Shown: in pieces, positions 55,028-64,000 of the stretch
Layout of the letters: every line of letters begins with the position of its first letter
Numbering within the stretch: the stretch's first letter is position 1
Assembly: GCF_006125015.1 (NCBI RefSeq)
Contig: NZ_SZZN01000001.1
Coordinates: forward strand, 3,844,001-3,908,000
DNA length: 64,000 nt
Direction of reading: 5' to 3'
Source: Roseovarius arcticus
Lineage (GTDB): Bacteria > Pseudomonadota > Alphaproteobacteria > Rhodobacterales > Rhodobacteraceae
Notes under the pieces: model-generated
Seen by the model: only the letters and a program-made list of their open reading frames with translations
Told to the model about the DNA's origin: nothing
Database searches by the model: none
Translations under genes and position numbers: made by a program

Positions 55028-56065
55028 TTATGATGAGCCATTTGCGTATCCGGCGATGACATTGGCAACGTTCCGGCCCAAAGCCTCCATTGCATAGCCG
55101 CCTTCCATGATGAATTGCGTTGACAGACCTGCCTTAGCGATCATGCGGCCTATTGCGACGTAATCTTCGCTTTGCAATTCGAACCCGCCGACGGGATCAC
55201 CTGCGAAACTGTCGACCCCGAGCGAGACTACCAGAGTGTCTGGCGCGTAGGCTTGGATCCGGGCCAACGCGACTTCTAGTGCCGGGCCCCAAACGCTGAA
55301 GTCAGTGCCGCGCGGCATCGGAAGGTTTAGGTTATAGCCCTTGCCCGCATCTGTGCCGACTTCGGTCGCATATCCCATCAGGAATGGATATTCGTCTTCT
55401 GGGCGGCAGTGCAGAGAGGCATAAAACACGTCAGCACGGTCATAGAATATGGCCTGCGTACCATTCCCATGATGATAGTCGATGTCCAATATGGCGACGC
55501 GCTGGGCCCCGGCATTCAGATGTGCCTGTGCCGCGATCGCTGCGTTGTTAAGGTAGCAATATCCCCCTGCCATATCCCGCGACGCATGATGCCCCGGCGG
55601 GCGGCACAGCGAAAATACCGCGCGCTCACCTTGTTGCATCAGGTCGACGCCTGTCAGAGCGGCGTCCTTGGCCGAATTGATAGCTCGCCACGTCCCTTTT
55701 ACGAAAGGCACGCAGACATCAAAGGTGTAACAGCTAAGCATCGAATGCACCGACTGATTGGGCACCTGATCCATCCCGCGCATCCCAAAGGTATAGGCGG
55801 TCGCAAAACCGCCGGGGCCAAACTCGGCCTCCCATAGGGGGTAGCATCGCTCCAGAAAGCTGACGAAGGCGGGGTCATGGACCTGATGCACGGTTTCGAA
55901 CCCATGCGGTTCGGGCGGTACAATGTCTGCAAAACCCGCGTCTGCCAGCGCCGCCATGATCATATCCATACGCTCGGGGCTTTCGGACATGGGGATCATC
56001 TGATCGTATCGCATTTCCTTGGCGCCAGCGTGGTCGCGATGATCGTTTGAATAGATCAGCTTCAT
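55028..56065 (-). CDS. HDAC-fold amidohydrolase (acetylpolyamine amidohydrolase/HdaH type)
   Basis: A 345-residue deacetylase-fold enzyme. Key motifs are the His pair in CRPPGHHASRD (about residues 150-160), the zinc-site DIDYHHGNGTQAIFY, the ASLHCRPEDEYPF loop and the second zinc Asp in LGVDSFAGDP, plus the transition-state Tyr region EGGYAMEALG. Bacterial members deacetylate acetylated polyamines or related N-acyl amines. The start at 56065 overlaps the permease stop (56062). As the last gene of a glycine-betaine-type importer operon it may remove an acyl group from the imported compound. Confidence 0.88.
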   Translation of the reverse strand: MKLIYSNDHRDHAGAKEMRYDQMIPMSESPERMDMIMAALADAGFADIVPPEPHGFETVHQVHDPAFVSFLERCYPLWEAEFGPGGFATAYTFGMRGMDQVPNQSVHSMLSCYTFDVCVPFVKGTWRAINSAKDAALTGVDLMQQGERAVFSLCRPPGHHASRDMAGGYCYLNNAAIAAQAHLNAGAQRVAILDIDYHHGNGTQAIFYDRADVFYASLHCRPEDEYPFLMGYATEVGTDAGKGYNLNLPMPRGTDFSVWGPALEVALARIQAYAPDTLVVSLGVDSFAGDPVGGFELQSEDYVAIGRMIAKAGLSTQFIMEGGYAMEALGRNVANVIAGYANGSS

Positions 56066-58158
56066 GGTTGTCCCTTTGTAACGTGGAGGTGGTAATTGTG
56101 TTGCCACGCCTGACAAAACCGGTCGGCGGTAATGGCGATGATCGCCATCCCAATCCCTGCAACGAAACCCTGACCAAAGTTGCCAGCTGACAGCCCGACA
56201 TACACTTCTTGGCCCAGTCCCGTGGTCCCAACCAGGGCCGCGATGACCAGCATGGCGATGCCGTACATTATGGATTGGTTCAGCCCGAGCATGATGTTCG
56301 GCAGCGCCAAGGGCATTTTGACCAGAAACAACATCTGAGCGCGGGATGTACCAAGGCTTGACGCTGCCTCGACGACTGTTTCTGAAACATGCCGCAACCC
56401 GTGCTCGGTATAGCGAAACGCGGGGACATAGGCATATCCGATTATGGCAAGCAGCGCTGCAAACTCCCCGATCTTAAAGATCATCACAACTGGGATTAGC
56501 AGGACGAATGGGGGAAGCGTCTGCATGGTGTCGTTGATAGGGCGCATAAAATGCGAGAACCCGTTGTACTGGGCAGCCAAAGTGCCCAGTGACGCGCCAA
56601 TGATAAATGACAGGCTGACTGCAATCGCGCACAGATAGACCGACAGCATCGCTTTATCCCAACTACCCGAGAAGAGTAGAAACAGCACGCCAAGCGCCGT
56701 ACCGACCGCAAGCTTTCGCCCCCCCAATCGATAGGCAAACCAGGTCAGGATCGACAGGACCGCGATCCACGGCATATCTGTCAGGCCGATGTAGAAAACC
56801 AGCCCCGCCAGCACAGCCGTCACAGCCAAACCAGTATGGCCTTTGCGCCATGCGCTCAATGATGCCAAGACGACGAGCGCCGCATAACTGGCCACATGCC
56901 AAGCCGTCGGGGTAAAGCCCCAAGTGTATGGCCCCACGGTTTTGTCCAACCCGATCTTAAGCGGAAGCATCACGAAAAACAGGCAGGCTGTCTTGATCGC
57001 CTCCACCGCCGGTTTGGACGCGATGACAAACCGTTCAATCACTTGGTTAAGTGGCGCAGCAAAATCAAAGTGCCATGCATCAGGCCATTGCCCCAAAACC
57101 GGCACAGCGTCTCGCAATCCCACCAGCAGCCCGGCCACCACCAGCAGCGAGATGGGGAAAATATATCGTTGCAGCAGGGGTTTTCTGACCATCGCGCTGC
57201 CCTGCCTTTCGGCCAACCCAAAGGTGATGCGGTCTAGAATCATCGCCATCAGTGCAATGACAATGCCCGCGATCAAGCTTTCGCCAAACTGCGCTTTGCG
57301 CATTGTTGACAGAACTTCCCAACCGATGTCGGCTGTGCCGCCAATGATGGAGGCAATGATGACCATCGATAGCGACGCCATAGTGGTCTGGTTGACCCCG
57401 ATTAGGATCTGTTTCAGCGCCGAGGGAAATCGCACGCGCCAGAATAACTGAGCGCCTGTGGCGCCGGACATAAGTCCAGATTCTACTATTTCCAACGGCA
57501 CGCCGCGCAGCCCCAACATCGTGTTGCGCACCATTGGGGGAAATGAAAACAAGATTGAAGCCACCAAACCGACAACCGGACCAAAGCCGAACAGCAGCAG
57601 AATTGGCAGCAAGTAAGCGAACGCGGGAATGGTTTGCGAGATATCCAAAAGAGGCATGATCAGCCGCTTTGCCCGGTCTGACGTGTCCCCGAGAACTCCC
57701 AATAAGAACCCGACTAACACGGCAAGCGGGACAGAGATAAACACCAGTGCAAACGAATTCATGGCCTCGTCCCACAAATCAACCCCCAGCACATAAAGCA
57801 GGCTTATCCCGGTAAACCCGGCCAGCCACGCACCGCCCGCGCGGAACGCGATCATGACCAGAATAGCTATAAATGCGCTCCACGGTAGCCAATGTAACAG
57901 GGCCCGCATCCAGCCCATCGGATAGCCCAGCAAGAGTGTTATGGCTTTGAAAAACGGCTCAGTATTGGCGACCAGCCAGTTCATTATCGCGTTAAGCAGC
58001 CCGCCAATAGGCAGTTGCAGGGCGCTAGGAAATTTAGCGACCCAATCTATGTGACCCATCGCCAAGACGCATAGTGCGGACAGCAAGATGACCGCAGGCC
58101 AGCCGAACCGCGATCCCAAGGTTTGACCCGTTCGTTGCGCCATTGCGTTGTTTGCCAT
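56062..58158 (-). CDS. Glycine betaine/proline ABC transporter permease, double-length (ProW-ProW)
   Basis: A 698-residue membrane protein with two complete ProW-like permease domains in one chain. Domain 1 (about residues 40-325) contains FGFGPVVGLVASILFSFPPM and the coupling loop LMSGATGAQLFWRVRFPSAL. Domain 2 (about 360-690) contains IGEFAALLAIIGYAYVPAFR and SLGTSRAQMLFLVKMPLALP. Normal ProW has one domain and works as a homodimer, so here both halves are fused and can diverge. The start at 58158 lies two bases after the ATPase stop. Genes for ATPase and receptor lie upstream. Confidence 0.9.
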   Translation of the reverse strand: MANNAMAQRTGQTLGSRFGWPAVILLSALCVLAMGHIDWVAKFPSALQLPIGGLLNAIMNWLVANTEPFFKAITLLLGYPMGWMRALLHWLPWSAFIAILVMIAFRAGGAWLAGFTGISLLYVLGVDLWDEAMNSFALVFISVPLAVLVGFLLGVLGDTSDRAKRLIMPLLDISQTIPAFAYLLPILLLFGFGPVVGLVASILFSFPPMVRNTMLGLRGVPLEIVESGLMSGATGAQLFWRVRFPSALKQILIGVNQTTMASLSMVIIASIIGGTADIGWEVLSTMRKAQFGESLIAGIVIALMAMILDRITFGLAERQGSAMVRKPLLQRYIFPISLLVVAGLLVGLRDAVPVLGQWPDAWHFDFAAPLNQVIERFVIASKPAVEAIKTACLFFVMLPLKIGLDKTVGPYTWGFTPTAWHVASYAALVVLASLSAWRKGHTGLAVTAVLAGLVFYIGLTDMPWIAVLSILTWFAYRLGGRKLAVGTALGVLFLLFSGSWDKAMLSVYLCAIAVSLSFIIGASLGTLAAQYNGFSHFMRPINDTMQTLPPFVLLIPVVMIFKIGEFAALLAIIGYAYVPAFRYTEHGLRHVSETVVEAASSLGTSRAQMLFLVKMPLALPNIMLGLNQSIMYGIAMLVIAALVGTTGLGQEVYVGLSAGNFGQGFVAGIGMAIIAITADRFCQAWQHNYHLHVTKGQP

Positions 58159-58159
58159 G

Positions 58160-59248
58160 CTAGACGCCGTGCCCGTCGCGAGCCTCATCGACCGAGGCTA
58201 GCGTCTGAATCAATGAAACCGGGGTGATCACGCCCAATGCGTGCCCATCTGGGCCATCGACAACCACGCCGGACGGGTTTTGGGCCAGTTCGGACAGTAC
58301 CGATTCCACAATCATTGATGCAGGCACATGCGCCATGCTGGCGATGTCACCTGTCGCGGGAACCACGCAGGCCCCTGCTCGCAATACGCGGATGCGGGGT
58401 ACTTCGGAAGTAAACTGCGCGACGTAGTCGTCCACGGGATGTAGGATAAGATCCTCGGGCGTGCCTTCCTGGACGATTTTGCCATCGCGCATGATTGCCA
58501 TACGGTCCGCGATACGCAGCGCCTCCAGAAAATCATGCGTGATAAAAACGATGGATTTGTGCAGCACCTTCTGGATGCGTAAAAACTCATCCTGCATCTG
58601 CCTGCGGATCAACGGGTCAAGCGCCGAGAAAGGCTCGTCCAGGAACCACACCTCCGGCTCTACCGCCAGCGAACGGGCGATCCCGACGCGTTGCTGTTGC
58701 CCGCCGGATAACTGGGCGGGAAATGCATCTTCGCGGCCGTCAAGATCGACCAGCGAGATGACACGGTGGGCGCGTTCGCGCTGGTCGCGGAGCGACAATC
58801 CCTGCAACTTCAGAGGGAAGGCGACGTTTTCGAGAACCGTCAGGTGGGGCAGCAGGCCGAAGTTCTGAAAAACCATGCCCATCTTGTGACGGCGAATGTC
58901 GATCAATTCCTTGTCGCTTTTGGTCAGCAGATTGTCGCTGTCCAAGAGCACCTCGCCATGATTTGCGTCAACCAGCCGTGACAGGCAACGAACAACGGTG
59001 GATTTTCCAGACCCCGACAGACCCATGATGACAAAGATTTCGCCCTCATGTACATCAAAACTGACATCGATGGCTGCCGGAATGTGATCCTCGGCGCGCA
59101 TCCGGGATGCCAAGGCGTCGACGTCTATTTTATAGCCGACGTCATCGAAATAATACCCTGGCTTTGTGCCGTAGACTTTCCACAGATTGCGGCAAGATAA
59201 TTTCACCGGCCGTTGCGTATCTGCTGTGTTGGTTGCCGACTCTGCCAT
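58160..59248 (-). CDS. Glycine betaine/proline ABC transporter ATP-binding protein (ProV-like)
   Basis: An ATPase of about 362 residues. Walker A is [18 protein letters not shown], the Q-loop [20 protein letters not shown], the signature [15 protein letters not shown], Walker [13 protein letters not shown], and the switch region [18 protein letters not shown]-terminal CBS-like segment follows ([20 protein letters not shown]). The start is ATG 59248, or 59260 four codons earlier; a longer frame would overlap the receptor gene. It energises the double permease encoded immediately downstream. Confidence 0.9.
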   Translation of the reverse strand: MAESATNTADTQRPVKLSCRNLWKVYGTKPGYYFDDVGYKIDVDALASRMRAEDHIPAAIDVSFDVHEGEIFVIMGLSGSGKSTVVRCLSRLVDANHGEVLLDSDNLLTKSDKELIDIRRHKMGMVFQNFGLLPHLTVLENVAFPLKLQGLSLRDQRERAHRVISLVDLDGREDAFPAQLSGGQQQRVGIARSLAVEPEVWFLDEPFSALDPLIRRQMQDEFLRIQKVLHKSIVFITHDFLEALRIADRMAIMRDGKIVQEGTPEDLILHPVDDYVAQFTSEVPRIRVLRAGACVVPATGDIASMAHVPASMIVESVLSELAQNPSGVVVDGPDGHALGVITPVSLIQTLASVDEARDGHGV

Positions 59249-59309
59249 TCGCGATCCCATCAGGCCAAAAGGCCCGGCGCTGAGCGCCGGACGTCTCATT
59301 TTGCGTTTT

Positions 59310-60248
59310 TCAATTGATCCAGGTTGACCAGCGTTCCTCGTTATCTGTGACCCATTCCTGAACCACATCTTCCAAAGAGCGCCCGGCTTGGTCGACCTCA
59401 AAGATCATCGCGTTTTGTTCGTCATTGGTCAGGGTAAACTGCTCGGCGAATTTTGCTGCGTTAGGCCATTTTTGTGCCATCGACTTGGACGCAATCTTAT
59501 TGACTGAGGCTTGGGAAAAACCGCAAGCGGTTTCGCGGTCTTGATCTTCTTCGATGCATTCTTCGTCCGTGGGGTTCCACTCGACCCAGTTCATGTCGAC
59601 TTCCGCAAACACCCAATGTGGCTGCCAGAACATCATCAAAATCGGCTCTTTCGACGCCAGCGCGCTTTTTAGTTCGGCGACCATCGCGCCCTCGGACCCG
59701 CCGGGGATTGCGTTAAACGGCAGGCCGATTTCGTCGACGACGGATTTCGACCGGGTGCCCCAGTCAGCAGGATATGCAATCAAGCGGCCATTTGGAAAAC
59801 TCTCGGCCGTGCCAAACGCCTGTGCGCAATCAAACAGCGCCTGATAGCTGGGCAGTCCCGGGCATTTCTCGGTCATGTAGTCGGGATAAATCCAGCCCTC
59901 GCGCGGCTCAAGCCCAAGCTCGCCCATGTCGACTATCGCCCCTGACGTGAGGCCGTTGGTATAGGCGTCGGTGATCGAATTGTCCCAGACTTCGGGATTG
60001 AAGTGTATTTCGCCCTGCTCAAGCGCGGTGAACTGAGGAAGGCCGCCCGCCGTTACCAACTCTACGTTATAGCCCATTTTCTCAAGCAAGACCGCCGCGA
60101 TATTTGCCGACAGGTGCTGCCCGGTCCATTCGTTGATGGCGATCTTGATCGGGTCCGGCGACTCGGCCTCAGCCATTGCGCCGGTCGCGCTCACGCCTGC
60201 CAGCGTCATGGCAAGCGCCGCAGCGGTATATTTCAAAGACAGTTTCAT
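59310..60248 (-). CDS. Glycine betaine-type ABC transporter substrate-binding protein (ProX/OpuAC-like)
   Basis: A 312-residue periplasmic receptor with a signal peptide (residues 1-26, ending AMAEA). OpuAC-type features are NEWTGQHLSANIAAVLLEKM, FNPEVWDNS, YPADWGTRSK and MMFWQPHWVFAEVDM. The tryptophans resemble the aromatic boxes that bind quaternary ammonium groups. It follows the GMC gene by 17 bases. The ligand is probably a quaternary or acylated amine; betaine itself is only one possibility. Confidence 0.9.
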   Translation of the reverse strand: MKLSLKYTAAALAMTLAGVSATGAMAEAESPDPIKIAINEWTGQHLSANIAAVLLEKMGYNVELVTAGGLPQFTALEQGEIHFNPEVWDNSITDAYTNGLTSGAIVDMGELGLEPREGWIYPDYMTEKCPGLPSYQALFDCAQAFGTAESFPNGRLIAYPADWGTRSKSVVDEIGLPFNAIPGGSEGAMVAELKSALASKEPILMMFWQPHWVFAEVDMNWVEWNPTDEECIEEDQDRETACGFSQASVNKIASKSMAQKWPNAAKFAEQFTLTNDEQNAMIFEVDQAGRSLEDVVQEWVTDNEERWSTWIN

Positions 60249-60265
60249 TGATTTCTCCCTTGGTT

Positions 60266-62029
60266 TTATTGTTGCGCCGCATTTTTAAGAAGGGCCATGC
60301 GCAAACCGGCCCGGTCGGTGGCATAGTCACGCGTAATATGCTCGGATCGTTGGCTGGTCGCCCAGTCCTGCGCCGCCAGCAACGGCGCGTCTTGCGCCGG
60401 AGGCAGGCTGCGCCCCCGGATCAGGTCCGACGCGCGCTCGGCGACCATAAGGGTTGGCGCATTCAGATCGCCCGCGGTTGCCTGCGGCATGACCGAACTG
60501 TCCACCAGACGAAGGCCGTCCACCCCCTTAACCTTCATTGTGTTGGGATCTACCACAGCGGCATCATCAAGTCCCATGCGGCAAGTGCCACAAGGGTGAT
60601 ATGCGCTCTCGACCTTGTCGGCGATAAACTGGTCGATACATTCGTCGCTCAGGCAGTCGCCGCCGGGTGCAAGCTCGCGACCCCGGTAGGCATCAAACGC
60701 AGGCTGCGCAAAAATCTCGCGTGTTAGCCGGACGCAGGCTCGCATTTCCAGCCAATCGTCACCGTGCGTCATGTAGTTGAAGCAGACGCGCGGTAGCTCG
60801 CGGGGATCTGAACTGCGCAGGCGCACCCAACCACGGCTCTTGGACCGTTTCGTGCCGACATGCACCTGAAAGCCGTGCCCTTTGGCTAAGGCCTTGCCGT
60901 CGTACGAAATAGCCAAAGGTAGAAAATGATACTGAATGTCGGGATACACAATGCCCGCACGGCTGCGAATATGACCGCCGCTTTCAAAATGGTTTGTCGC
61001 GCCCAGCCCGCCCTTGGTCAGCAGCCAGCGCGCCCCGATCTTCGTCTTTCCCAATATGCTCATATGGGGAAAGAGTGACACAGGCTGCGTGCATTCTTGC
61101 TGCAGATAAATCTCAAGGTGATCCATGAGATTCTCACCCACTTCGGGCCGGTCAACCAGAACCTCGATCTGCTGCGCCTTCAACTCGGCTGCGGGGCCAA
61201 TGCCTGATCGTTTGAGGATGACAGGCGACATGATCGAGCCGGCGCTGAGTATGATTTCGCGCCCTGCGTGAGCAATCTGTGCGACGCCTTCATGTGTAAA
61301 CGCCACACCCGTGGCCCGCCCGTTTTCAAACAAGATGCGATCGACCATTGCGTGCGAAATGATCCGCAAATTGCCACGCATAACCGCTGGATAAAGATAA
61401 CCCACCGCTGCACTGCACCGCTTGCCGCCGCCGACCGACATCTCCATCGGCCCCACACCTTCGTGCTGGCGTTCATTCATATTGGGGCTGGAGGCATAAC
61501 CGGCCTGCGTGCCGGCCTCGACGAATGCCCCGTATAGCGGGTTCTGTTCGGCCCCGCGCGTGACTGAAATCGGCCCGTCGGTACCACGCAAGGGGCCTCC
61601 GCCGTTCACATTCTCGAGCCGTTGGAAATAGGGCAGCACATTCGCCCAGTGCCATCCTTCAGCACCAAGAGCCGACCACAGTTCGTAGTCCATCGGGTTG
61701 CCGCGGACATAACACATACCATTAATCGACGACGACCCACCGAGCCCCTTGCCGCGCGGCAGGTTCATGATACGCCCCTGCAATCCCGGTTCGGGCTCGG
61801 TACTCATGCCCCAGTTGAATCGGCTGCTGTTCATCGGGATCGACAGCGCCGTGGGCATTTGAACATACAGAGATTTGTCACTGCCGCCTGCTTCTAGCAC
61901 CAGAATGCGCGCTTCGGGGTCTTCGCCCAAACGATTGGCCAATACGCAGCCCGCTGATCCTGCACCAATGATGACATAGTCATAGCTGCCCAGATCCGTT
62001 GAGATTTTGTTAGAAGCAGAACGAGACAT
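60266..62029 (-). CDS. GMC-family choline dehydrogenase-like oxidoreductase
   Basis: A 587-residue flavoenzyme. FAD motif YVIIGAGSAGCVLANRLGED (about residues 19-38), GMC signature LPRGKGLGGSSSINGMCYVR near residue 96, and a C-terminal active site with His in SAYHPCGTCRMG and Asn in AGDLNAPTLMV. The wording is closer to choline dehydrogenase (BetA) than the GMC protein at 18676. It oxidises an alcohol, plausibly a choline-like compound given the adjacent betaine-type receptor. It lacks a betaine-aldehyde dehydrogenase partner in this operon. Confidence 0.9.
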   Translation of the reverse strand: MSRSASNKISTDLGSYDYVIIGAGSAGCVLANRLGEDPEARILVLEAGGSDKSLYVQMPTALSIPMNSSRFNWGMSTEPEPGLQGRIMNLPRGKGLGGSSSINGMCYVRGNPMDYELWSALGAEGWHWANVLPYFQRLENVNGGGPLRGTDGPISVTRGAEQNPLYGAFVEAGTQAGYASSPNMNERQHEGVGPMEMSVGGGKRCSAAVGYLYPAVMRGNLRIISHAMVDRILFENGRATGVAFTHEGVAQIAHAGREIILSAGSIMSPVILKRSGIGPAAELKAQQIEVLVDRPEVGENLMDHLEIYLQQECTQPVSLFPHMSILGKTKIGARWLLTKGGLGATNHFESGGHIRSRAGIVYPDIQYHFLPLAISYDGKALAKGHGFQVHVGTKRSKSRGWVRLRSSDPRELPRVCFNYMTHGDDWLEMRACVRLTREIFAQPAFDAYRGRELAPGGDCLSDECIDQFIADKVESAYHPCGTCRMGLDDAAVVDPNTMKVKGVDGLRLVDSSVMPQATAGDLNAPTLMVAERASDLIRGRSLPPAQDAPLLAAQDWATSQRSEHITRDYATDRAGLRMALLKNAAQQ

Positions 62030-62053
62030 AGGAGTTCCAGTGTTGGTGTTGGA

Positions 62054-62413
62054 TCAGTCGATCATCACGTAGTATTTCAACATCGGCTCGGTTTGCTTCC
62101 AGTGGCCGCGGAAGCCTTTTGGAACGAGAAACGCATCCCCCTTTTTGTAGGTTTCGCTGAACTCATCGTTCTCTAAGGTTACCGACCCTTCCAGCACGTA
62201 CATAAATTCAGTGCAGGGATAATCTTCGTAAAACTCGGAATATGCCGTTGAACGCCAGATGCCTGCGCGGATGCCGGATTTTTCATTTTTGAAATAGGCA
62301 TGATCCAATCCCATTGGCTGGCCCTTAGTCAATTCTGCGGTTTCCAACGCAATATCTGCCGCATCTTTCCATCCGTCAGGACCGCTCATTGAGAATTTTA
62401 CGGGGTTGCTCAT
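62054..62413 (-). CDS. Cupin-3 (DUF861) domain protein
   Basis: A 119-residue single-domain cupin. The second half holds YPCTEFMYVLEGSVTLENDE, GDAFLVPKGFRGHWKQ and KYYVMID at the C-terminus, the DUF861 pattern seen in ureidoglycine-aminohydrolase-type cupins. The start at 62413 follows agaggacccca; a longer frame has no ribosome site. It is the first gene of the operon, divergent from the LysR gene at 62531. It may be an enzyme acting on the substrate or a small-molecule sensor; function unknown. Confidence 0.85.
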   Translation of the reverse strand: MSNPVKFSMSGPDGWKDAADIALETAELTKGQPMGLDHAYFKNEKSGIRAGIWRSTAYSEFYEDYPCTEFMYVLEGSVTLENDEFSETYKKGDAFLVPKGFRGHWKQTEPMLKYYVMID

Positions 62414-62506
62414 TTGGGGTCCTCTTTCAATGCATCTGCCACACGGCCATGTGCGCAATCCTAAGGACAAAGCATCACGCCTCGAAATTAATAAGTTTAC
62501 CACAAT

Positions 62507-62521
62507 GTAACCTGAGGTTAC
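62507..62521. promoter_or_regulatory. Palindrome before the LysR start, probable operator
   Basis: GTAACCT-G-AGGTTAC is a perfect 7-bp inverted repeat around one base. It ends nine bases before the LysR start codon and lies in the 117-base divergent region with the cupin operon. A related half-site gtttacca lies just left of it. The position suggests autorepression by the LysR protein. Confidence 0.55.
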
Positions 62522-62530
62522 CATCTGCAC

Positions 62531-63496
62531 ATGGCCCCCTCCCTTTCCCTTACAGCCTTGCGCGCGTTTGACCTCGTTGCGCGGTTAGGTACATTCACCG
62601 AAGCCGCGCGGGCCCTCAATGTGACGCGCCCTGCAATCAGCAAGCAGATCAAATGCTTGGAGGCGATGGTCGGATGCCAATTGGTCATTCGAACCCGCCC
62701 GAAAGTCACGCTTTCCGAACGCGGGAGCGAGTTGGCGGCGGGATTACGGCAGGGTTTCGATACTATCTCGGCCAGCGTGCAAAGGACGATCGAACATTCT
62801 AGTCAGCCGAACACTGTTCGACTGTTAGTTGAGCGGGATTTCGCGTCATCATGGTTGGCAGAGCGGATTGGTGGCTTTTTGCTGAACCACCCGGGCACCT
62901 CCGTCGAGGTCAACGCCGAGCGTAATGGGCAGCTGCACCCGGACGAAGATTTCAGCTTTCGGATTTTTTATGGCCCAAAGGGGCGCTACAAAACGGATAC
63001 ACTCGTCGAAGAGTTTTTGTGCGACTGGATCGATATTCCGGTCTGCACGCCAGAATATGAATCAGCGCATATACTTGAATATGGCCGCTATCACGACGCG
63101 CATTTTTTGCTCGACAAAAACTACAACCCTTGGTCAGCATGGTTCGAAAATACGGACCTTGAGGATCCGGGCGATCAAGCAACCTATTCAAGCTTCAATG
63201 AAACATCTTTGTGCCTTTCCGCCGCTTTGGCAGGATCGGGGATAACGATCGGAGATAGCTTCCTGTGCCTTGATGCCATTGATAGTGGCCGCCTTGTTGC
63301 TCCATTTAAAACTGGGCTGCACAGTGTCGAGCGGTATTCAATCTGCTATCCTATCGGTCGAAAATTGTCGTTATCTGAAAGAAATTTTCTCAAATGGTTG
63401 TCCCAAACGATTATGGAATATGAACAGAACGTCGTTCAGGTCCTGGCGAGGATTGGCATAAGGGTGATCTCATCGGAGATAAAGCAAGCAGTTTAA
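62531..63496 (+). CDS. LysR-family regulator (GcvA-like)
   Basis: A 321-residue LysR-type regulator. The helix-turn-helix covers residues 1-65 (LTALRAFDLVARLGTFTEAA, NVTRPAISKQIKCLE), with the effector domain from about 95. The style SLSLTALRAF and the C-terminal FLKWLSQTI resemble the GcvA subgroup. It is divergent from the cupin-GMC-ProXVW-HDAC operon and is its likely activator. Confidence 0.9.
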   Translation: MAPSLSLTALRAFDLVARLGTFTEAARALNVTRPAISKQIKCLEAMVGCQLVIRTRPKVTLSERGSELAAGLRQGFDTISASVQRTIEHSSQPNTVRLLVERDFASSWLAERIGGFLLNHPGTSVEVNAERNGQLHPDEDFSFRIFYGPKGRYKTDTLVEEFLCDWIDIPVCTPEYESAHILEYGRYHDAHFLLDKNYNPWSAWFENTDLEDPGDQATYSSFNETSLCLSAALAGSGITIGDSFLCLDAIDSGRLVAPFKTGLHSVERYSICYPIGRKLSLSERNFLKWLSQTIMEYEQNVVQVLARIGIRVISSEIKQAV

Positions 63497-63519
63497 CCGA
63501 GGGCGGGCTGCAATGCCCT

Positions 63520-63950
63520 CTGTGAAGTCCTTTATCTGTTCAGCCCCCCGCATCCGGTGGATCGGTTTGAAGATGAATAGATCAGTCTCTGAAGTGCAGA
63601 TCTTGCAGGTGTATTCGTAGGGCGTCAGACCGCTGGCGTCTTCAGTCTGCGGGCGAAATTGTAGGCTGGCATGAAGTCTGCGAGATAGGTGCGCAGCAAA
63701 TCATGATTGTCGTAGCGATACCATTTGGCGGAAGTGTCTTAATCGTGCGGTTTATCCGTTCGACTTGGCGATTGGTCCAGGGATGGTCAGGCTTCGTCAG
63801 TCGGTGTTTTACCCATTGGCATCGCAAATGATGTCGAAGCGCTCGGGCCGGGGAATAGGCCGTATTCCGGTTGCGCGGCTGCCCTGAGAATTGGATGCCA
63901 TAGCGCACCGAGAAGAAGTGCTTCTGGTAGGCTGTGCACACCGCTGAGGA
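63520..63950 (-). pseudogene. IS481-like transposase integrase-core remnant
   Basis: Minus-strand translation around 63840-63740 gives WVKHRLTKPDHPWTNRQVER then INRTIK. Further left other frames give the equivalents of YDNHDQLRTYLADFMPAYNF, RRLK, YEYTCKICTSETDLFIFKPI and HRM. This is the end of an IS481-type transposase, including the catalytic Glu region (VER.NRT). Several frameshifts are present and the N-terminal part is degraded. Confidence 0.7.
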
Positions 63951-64000
63951 AAAGCCGGCACTCTAAAGGATGGTTCGTAACGCATAGCTAATGTTTATCT

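Noticed and set aside
63497..63525. gagggc...gccctc hairpin after the LysR gene as a terminator
   Set aside because: The stem is short with a long loop and no T run follows.

Overview
The window looks like a chromosomal segment of an alphaproteobacterium, most likely a Rhodobacteraceae/roseobacter-type organism. The rRNA operon ends 23S-5S-tRNA-fMet, the gene set is dominated by ABC and TTT uptake systems linked to CoA-based catabolism, and the IS families and serine-recombinase tail are typical of that group. The genus cannot be fixed from the sequence alone.

Layout: 1-1.97 kb is the 3' part of an rRNA operon (23S, 5S, tRNA-fMet, terminator). A truncated large serine recombinase abuts the tRNA (1.87-2.75 kb). 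The tRNA 3' end plus the recombinase 3' end recurs as a ~195-bp direct repeat at 33.12 kb, so 1.9-33.1 kb reads as an integrated island. Inside it are a gntR-tctCBA transporter operon with a divergent amidohydrolase (3.15-7.66 kb), an IS graveyard (7.7-10.1 kb), an M23 peptidase (10.1-11.4 kb), debris including a threonine-dehydratase remnant, and a LysR gene divergent from a large catabolic operon (13.5-32.06 kb).

That operon has a peptide/opine-type ABC importer with a fused double ATPase, a GMC oxidoreductase, an enolase-superfamily protein, an SDR, an ACAD10/11-like acyl-CoA dehydrogenase, a beta-hydroxyacid dehydrogenase, a CaiB CoA-transferase, a carboxymuconolactone-decarboxylase-like protein, an aldehyde dehydrogenase, a thiolase, a FadB-like bifunctional enzyme and an ACAD10/11/LvaA-like kinase. 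SDR, ACAD11-like enzyme and kinase together resemble the LvaD/LvaC/LvaA module for 4-oxo/4-hydroxyacyl-CoA. The operon may therefore take up an alcohol or lactone-type substrate, activate it to a CoA ester, move a gamma-hydroxyl by phosphorylation, and finish by beta-oxidation.

33-43 kb is decayed sequence: IS3 and IS6 remnants, a dgkA pseudogene next to an intact LtaS/OpgB-type phosphoglycerol-transferase-like gene, a wrecked 2-aminoethylphosphonate locus (LysR remnant, phosphonoacetaldehyde-reductase remnant, phosphonoacetaldehyde-dehydrogenase remnant) and a frameshifted beta-keto acid cleavage enzyme.

42.7-52.2 kb (minus strand) is a tightly packed nine-gene run divergent from a tetR gene: acyl-CoA ligase, OsmC, enoyl-CoA hydratase, a polyamine-type ABC importer, a class III aminotransferase and an AcuI-like reductase. 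After more debris and a serine hydrolase, 55.0-62.4 kb is a second minus-strand operon divergent from a LysR gene: a cupin, a choline-dehydrogenase-like GMC oxidoreductase, a glycine-betaine-type ABC importer with a double-length permease, and an HDAC/acetylpolyamine-amidohydrolase-fold enzyme. The window closes in a transposase remnant.
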